Shown: positions 62,729-64,000 of the stretch, one piece after another
Position numbering within the stretch: position 1 is the stretch's first letter
Layout of the letters: the number at the start of each line of letters is the position of its first letter
Assembly: GCA_008973525.1 (NCBI GenBank)
Contig: WACJ01000125.1
Location: 558,001-622,000, forward strand
DNA from: Stenopsyche tienmushanensis
Lineage: Eukaryota; Arthropoda; Insecta; Trichoptera; Stenopsychidae
DNA: 64,000 bases
Direction: 5' to 3'
Position numbers and translations under genes: made by a program
Notes under the pieces: model-generated
The model's database searches: none
The model's input: only the letters and a program-made list of their open reading frames with translations
What the model was told of the DNA's origin: nothing

Positions 62729-62936
62729 CTAGTGATTACCTGGCATGCGTTGCAATGCCGCTCAAAAAAAAAAAAGGGCGTGAACAGCCCATATACAGCT
62801 ATCCACATGATAAGCATGAACGAATACCCTGTGTGTGCTAAACGTCTCGCATAAAAAATTGCATACACAAACAATATTTTTACTATGCCTATGTCATTTC
62901 CACATTAAATACAAACATTGATTTTTATATATTAGA
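62729..62936 (-). mobile_element. Non-autonomous Helitron-like element, inverted copy
   Basis: Read on the minus strand it starts TCTAATATATAAAAATCAAT and ends GGCATTGCAACGCATGCCAG followed by GTAATCACTAG, then T. These are the same ends as the 32666-33019 copy. At 208 bp it is internally deleted relative to that copy, with a poly(A/T) run at about 62765. Confidence 0.75.
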
Positions 62937-62995
62937 TTTTATGTTAATACAAGATATATATATAATAGAGTTTTTCAGATTTAAGCGAGTCATAT

Positions 62996-63026
62996 TTAAA
63001 TTATTTTAATAATTAAAATAATTTAA
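62996..63026. repeat. 31-bp AT palindrome next to a TA-rich run
   Basis: 14-bp arms TTAAATTATTTTAA and TTAAAATAATTTAA surround a 3-nt centre. A (TA)n-rich run follows at 63030-63051. Confidence 0.75.
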
Positions 63027-63174
63027 GATATATATATGTATATATATATATTAAAATAAAGCATAGAATATTTGTAATTTTTACAACGTTGTTAATATTG
63101 CACATTTAAGATCGCTACAATGAAGAGCCGTTCAGCGGCCACACGTCGGTACATGGCCTGCACTACGCCGATTA

Positions 63175-64000
63175 ATGGAACGCGCTCATGCAGCAGGAAT
63201 TACTCACCAGCATTTCCAAACTATCTTTGATGACAGCTTACATGTTCTCCAAAAACAAAACAAACCTAACAAACGAAAATTTCGAGCGCTTCAAGTGATA
63301 TTGTCAATTATTTTATTAACTGTGATACTCTACATTCTTAACTTGTTATTCGATGATAAACCTTTAAATTTGTTTCTATGCAAAATACAAGAATTTATTT
63401 ATCCCGGATTAAGAATGCTGAGATTAATTTTCATACCAGTTGTCTCATCTTTTCCATCATTAACTGGTAAGTCTTATTCTTATCAATATTTATTAGAATT
63501 GCATTTAAAAATTTTAGTATTATTATTATAAGTTTTTATCAATTTTTGTCAAACGAGGAAAGCAAAAACGAAAAACAAATTACGAAACTCTATGAAGGGT
63601 TAAACATTGTACATTCATTATTTCAAATAATGTTCACAAATTACTTTATGTTATAGAATTATATGATGAAACATGCTTGATACAGAATCCATTCTTCCGA
63701 ATCAATAATATGGATTGTTGGCCATGTTATTCTATAAATCACATTATAGAAATGACTGATGCTGATGTACCATTTGAACCTCAGACAACTCCTCCATTTA
63801 TTTATAAGGTAATTTGTTTAAAATGTTGATGAATCTTACTTTATATGTGATACTACAGTTCATTAATGTTAATATGTTAAATTATAGACAAATCAAAAAC
63901 ATATCACATATGCCGATCTACAAACAGTTTATTCAGAAAATAAGAAGGTTTTTGATGAAAATTCACCAAAAATAATTATCAATAACAAGGGAACAATTGT
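63175..64000 (+). CDS. Single-pass membrane protein of unknown function, 5' part (partial)
   Basis: Exons 63175-63466, 63657-63808 and 63888 to the window edge join in frame with GT-AG sites. The protein starts MERAHAAGITHQHFQTIFDD, has a basic KPNKRKFRA patch, and then one hydrophobic segment (about residues 43-62: LQVILSIILLTVILYILNLL). The outer part contains LIQNPFFRINNMDCWPCYSI, with a DCWPC motif, and later YADLQTVYSENKKV. This arrangement fits a type II membrane protein with a short cytoplasmic N-terminus. The frame is open upstream to 63124 (RPHVGTWPALRRL), so an earlier start or exon is possible. I do not recognise the family. The gene continues past the window. Confidence 0.65.

Larger units (their letters stand above)
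61411..63123. other. Intergenic or intronic AT-rich DNA
   Basis: It holds a possible small first exon (61927-62056), an inverted Helitron-like element (62729-62936), and a palindrome followed by a TA-rich run. Otherwise featureless. Confidence 0.5.

Noticed and set aside
1..64000. tRNA genes
   Set aside because: I looked for the GGTTCGANTCC-type B box and a matching A box and found no convincing pair by eye; a covariance search would be decisive.

Overview
This window looks like insect nuclear DNA. It is AT-rich, the genes have short GT-AG introns, and it carries the usual insect transposon mix: mariner, hAT, Helitron-like, Jockey-type and R1-type elements and RTE-like 3' tails. The right part also holds a large mucin with peritrophin-type chitin-binding (CBM14) domains. 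I could not resolve the order. There are no bacterial signals, no CRISPR array, and no tRNA or rRNA that I could recognise.

Layout. About 1-42 kb is a gene desert: non-coding AT-rich DNA studded with old transposon fragments. These are a mariner relic at 1.2-2.1 kb, Helitron-like pieces at 4.9 and 32.7 kb, two copies of one hAT family at 13 and 27.5 kb, RTE-like tails at 19.5, 29.3, 31.1 and 38.9 kb, further mariner/IS630 scraps at 29.6 and 39.7 kb, and an R1-type C-terminus at 40.3 kb. A few patches of 200-300 bp with higher GC are candidate conserved non-coding elements. At 42-43 kb two minus-strand fragments look like gene remnants; one resembles the C-terminus of an insect odorant receptor. 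A 5'-truncated Jockey-type element with an open reverse transcriptase frame sits right beside them (42969-45520, 11-bp target duplication). At 46.3-48.5 kb are two members of an unclassified repeat family, with a third at 37.3 kb. One of them carries a 52-bp hAT-type MITE with a perfect 8-bp target duplication.

The gene-bearing part is 49.85-64 kb, all on the plus strand. The first gene is a secreted mucin-like peritrophin (49909-56356) with a TATA box, a 30-nt first coding exon that supplies the start of the signal peptide, and one giant exon. It encodes eight CBM14 domains separated by very long Thr/Pro tandem repeats, about 1930 residues in all. A one-base frameshift lies in the first chitin-binding domain. 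The second gene (59028-61260, five exons, 645 residues) is a divergent SLC16/monocarboxylate-transporter-like permease with a cytoplasmic loop of about 245 residues. The third (from 63175, running off the window) is a single-pass membrane protein of unknown function. No operon-like or pathway link between the three genes is visible.

The most informative items are the mucin gene model (hidden signal-peptide exon, internal frameshift, nested repeats), the nested MITE with its paralogous empty site, and the possible chemoreceptor remnant beside the Jockey insertion. I found no convincing new multi-gene system.
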